A stretch of 25,504 bases of DNA from Betaproteobacteria bacterium (GTDB taxonomy: Bacteria; Pseudomonadota; Gammaproteobacteria; Burkholderiales; Usitatibacteraceae). Numbering within the stretch: the stretch's first letter is position 1; each line of letters opens with the position of its first letter. Position numbers and translations under genes: made by a program. Positions 24,697 to 25,504 of this stretch are shown here, piece after piece. The notes beneath the pieces are model-generated. The model was given only the letters and a program-made list of their open reading frames with translations. It was not told where the DNA came from and ran no database searches. The DNA lies in contig JAAOZZ010000055.1 in the NCBI GenBank assembly GCA_012274175.1, positions 1 through 25,504 of the forward strand, given 5' to 3'.

Positions 24697-25233
24697 TCAG
24701 AAAAGATCCACGCTGCCCGCGCTGTGCTTGTCGCCGCGCGGTTCGCGCGGGTCCTCGTCGATTTGCCTGATGCCGGCGACGATGCAGTCGAGCATCGCGC
24801 GCGAGCGTTCGATCCAGCGTTCGGCCTGGTGGGGTTGCGTCACCGGGGGCGTGGCGAGCGAGAGCGCCTCCTCGAGCTTCTCGCGCATCTTGCCCACCCG
24901 CAGCTTCTGCGCGTCGATCAGCTGGTTCACCAGGTCGTGGGATTGCAGGTGCTGGACCGCGCGATAGAGGTGGTCGAGCACCAGGCCGTACTCCGTGGCT
25001 TTCTCCCCGCCGCTCTCGGCTTCCCCGCGCTGGGCCGCGACGATGCGGTCGGCCGCGCCGCGGAAGGCCGTCATCAGCTCGTCGGAGGCCTCCCTCAGGA
25101 GGTCCTGGCTGCGGGCGAGCTCGTGGGTGGTGACCGCGAGCCGCTCGTTCAGCGTGGTGGCCACGGTCACGAGCAGGTCGGCCGCCCGCTCGGCGTCCTT
25201 CGCGTCCGTGGAACCCATCGTGTCTTGCTTCAT
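24697..25233 (-). CDS. CheZ-like helical protein
   Basis: A 178-residue, almost wholly helical soluble protein. It has heptad-like helices from about 12 to 70, then VQHLQSHDLVNQLIDAQ (93-109): Asp100 and Gln104 repeat the D-x3-Q spacing of the CheZ active site, in a helix as in CheZ. The tail is charged and ends GSVDLF, comparable to the CheY-binding C-terminal peptide of CheZ (which ends in a hydrophobic Gly-Phe). It is shorter than E. coli CheZ (214) and the flanking sequence is not clearly CheZ, so the symbol is withheld. AGAGGA stands five bases before the ATG. It is first in the operon, 10 bases before cheY, a common place for a CheY phosphatase or scaffold. Confidence 0.8.
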   Translation of the reverse strand: MKQDTMGSTDAKDAERAADLLVTVATTLNERLAVTTHELARSQDLLREASDELMTAFRGAADRIVAAQRGEAESGGEKATEYGLVLDHLYRAVQHLQSHDLVNQLIDAQKLRVGKMREKLEEALSLATPPVTQPHQAERWIERSRAMLDCIVAGIRQIDEDPREPRGDKHSAGSVDLF

Positions 25234-25288
25234 TTTTGTCCTCTTCCTCGCGCGGCGCCCTCCGGGGGCAGCACGTTCTTCGCAGGGG

Positions 25289-25504
25289 TCAATTTTCCGG
25301 GTGGATCACTTCGTAGCGGGAGCCGCCCACGTCGATCACGTCACGCTCGGCGATGGGATGGCTGCCCGGGCCCAGCTCCGCGCGGTTCAGGCGCGGCGGC
25401 CGGCTGCCCGAGAATCACGCGAGGAAGAATGCGTCCCCGCGCTTCACCACGAGGGCCGTGTCGCCCCCGGTCGTGCCGATCAGCGTGTTGGCCCGCTCGA
25501 GCGC
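25289..25504 (-). pseudogene. FHA-domain protein, C-terminal part, in-frame TGA
   Basis: Entering from the right edge, one minus-strand frame reads ERANTLIGTTGGDTALVVKRGD then FFLA, a TGA (25415-25417), and in the same frame FSGSRPPRLNRAELGPG, ERDVIDVGGSRYEVIHPEN and a final TGA. The part after the first stop has the end of an FHA (phosphothreonine-binding) domain: SRxxxLN, then GD-like ERDVIDVGG and a last strand. A single C-to-T change in CGA (Arg) would make this stop. The N-terminal part is outside the window. No good start follows the stop. Real nonsense mutation, sequencing error or readthrough cannot be told apart here. Confidence 0.5.

Noticed and set aside
22647..24770. 707-residue open frame opposite cheA and cheY
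   Set aside because: It covers two complete che genes on the other strand, has no domain-like motifs and shows shadow-type composition. The same holds for the long plus-strand frames opposite korA, the receptors and the kinase.
25234..25290. Flagellar sigma-28 promoter before the operon
   Set aside because: No TAAA-N15-GCCGATAA-like pattern is present in the gap before the CheZ-like gene; the promoter probably lies further upstream, outside the window or within the FHA gene.
25415..25417. Selenocysteine codon in the FHA frame
   Set aside because: FHA domains need no redox residue at this position, and no downstream hairpin of the needed kind was evident; mutation or sequencing error is simpler.

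Overview
The window is GC-rich, densely coded DNA without rRNA, tRNA, CRISPR or recognisable insertion sequences. The gene families (ArnD-type deacetylase, PIN-PhoH ATPase, YjbI-type globin, RmuC, TypA, a full che cluster with CheD, KorAB) and the AGGAGG-type ribosome sites suggest a free-living, motile betaproteobacterium. This assignment rests on protein resemblance only.

Left part (1-9355), housekeeping and stress genes. The left edge holds two converging broken genes: a cytochrome c' without its heme motif and a mobB without its C-terminal half, meeting at one junction. Then come a secreted beta-propeller protein, rmuC, a divergent Fpg/Nei DNA glycosylase, typA/bipA, a truncated hemoglobin with a TTG start, and a rightward trio: ArnD-like deacetylase, a Bcp-type peroxiredoxin that appears to have lost about 30 internal residues, and PIN-PhoH. 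A small acidic protein follows on the minus strand.

Middle (9409-13335), minus strand: korA-korB, encoding a 2-oxoacid (probably 2-oxoglutarate):ferredoxin oxidoreductase, translationally coupled to a low-specificity threonine aldolase.

Right part (13391-25233), minus strand: a chemosensory operon read right to left: a CheZ-like soluble protein, CheY, CheA, CheR, CheD, CheB, CheW, a Ser/Thr kinase with a cyclic-nucleotide-binding domain, a receptor, a second CheW, a membrane-anchored coiled-coil protein with a CheZ-like D-x3-Q site, and a receptor without a periplasmic domain. Six junctions are 4-base ATGA or GTGA overlaps. At the right edge lies part of an FHA-domain gene interrupted by an in-frame TGA.

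Reading of the system: receptor and CheW control CheA, which phosphorylates CheY and CheB; CheR, CheB and CheD adapt the receptors. The most unusual points are (i) two non-canonical CheZ candidates at the two ends of the operon, (ii) a Hanks-type kinase with a nucleotide-sensor-like domain inside it and an FHA remnant beside it, (iii) short C-terminal tails of the form V-x-[IL]-F on three unrelated proteins, besides a WEEF docking tail on a receptor, and (iv) a CheA with no P2 domain but with aromatic short motifs in its linker. Three separate gene-breaking events in 25 kb (about 179-210, 7485-7493, 25415) are either real decay or assembly/sequencing errors; reads would decide.
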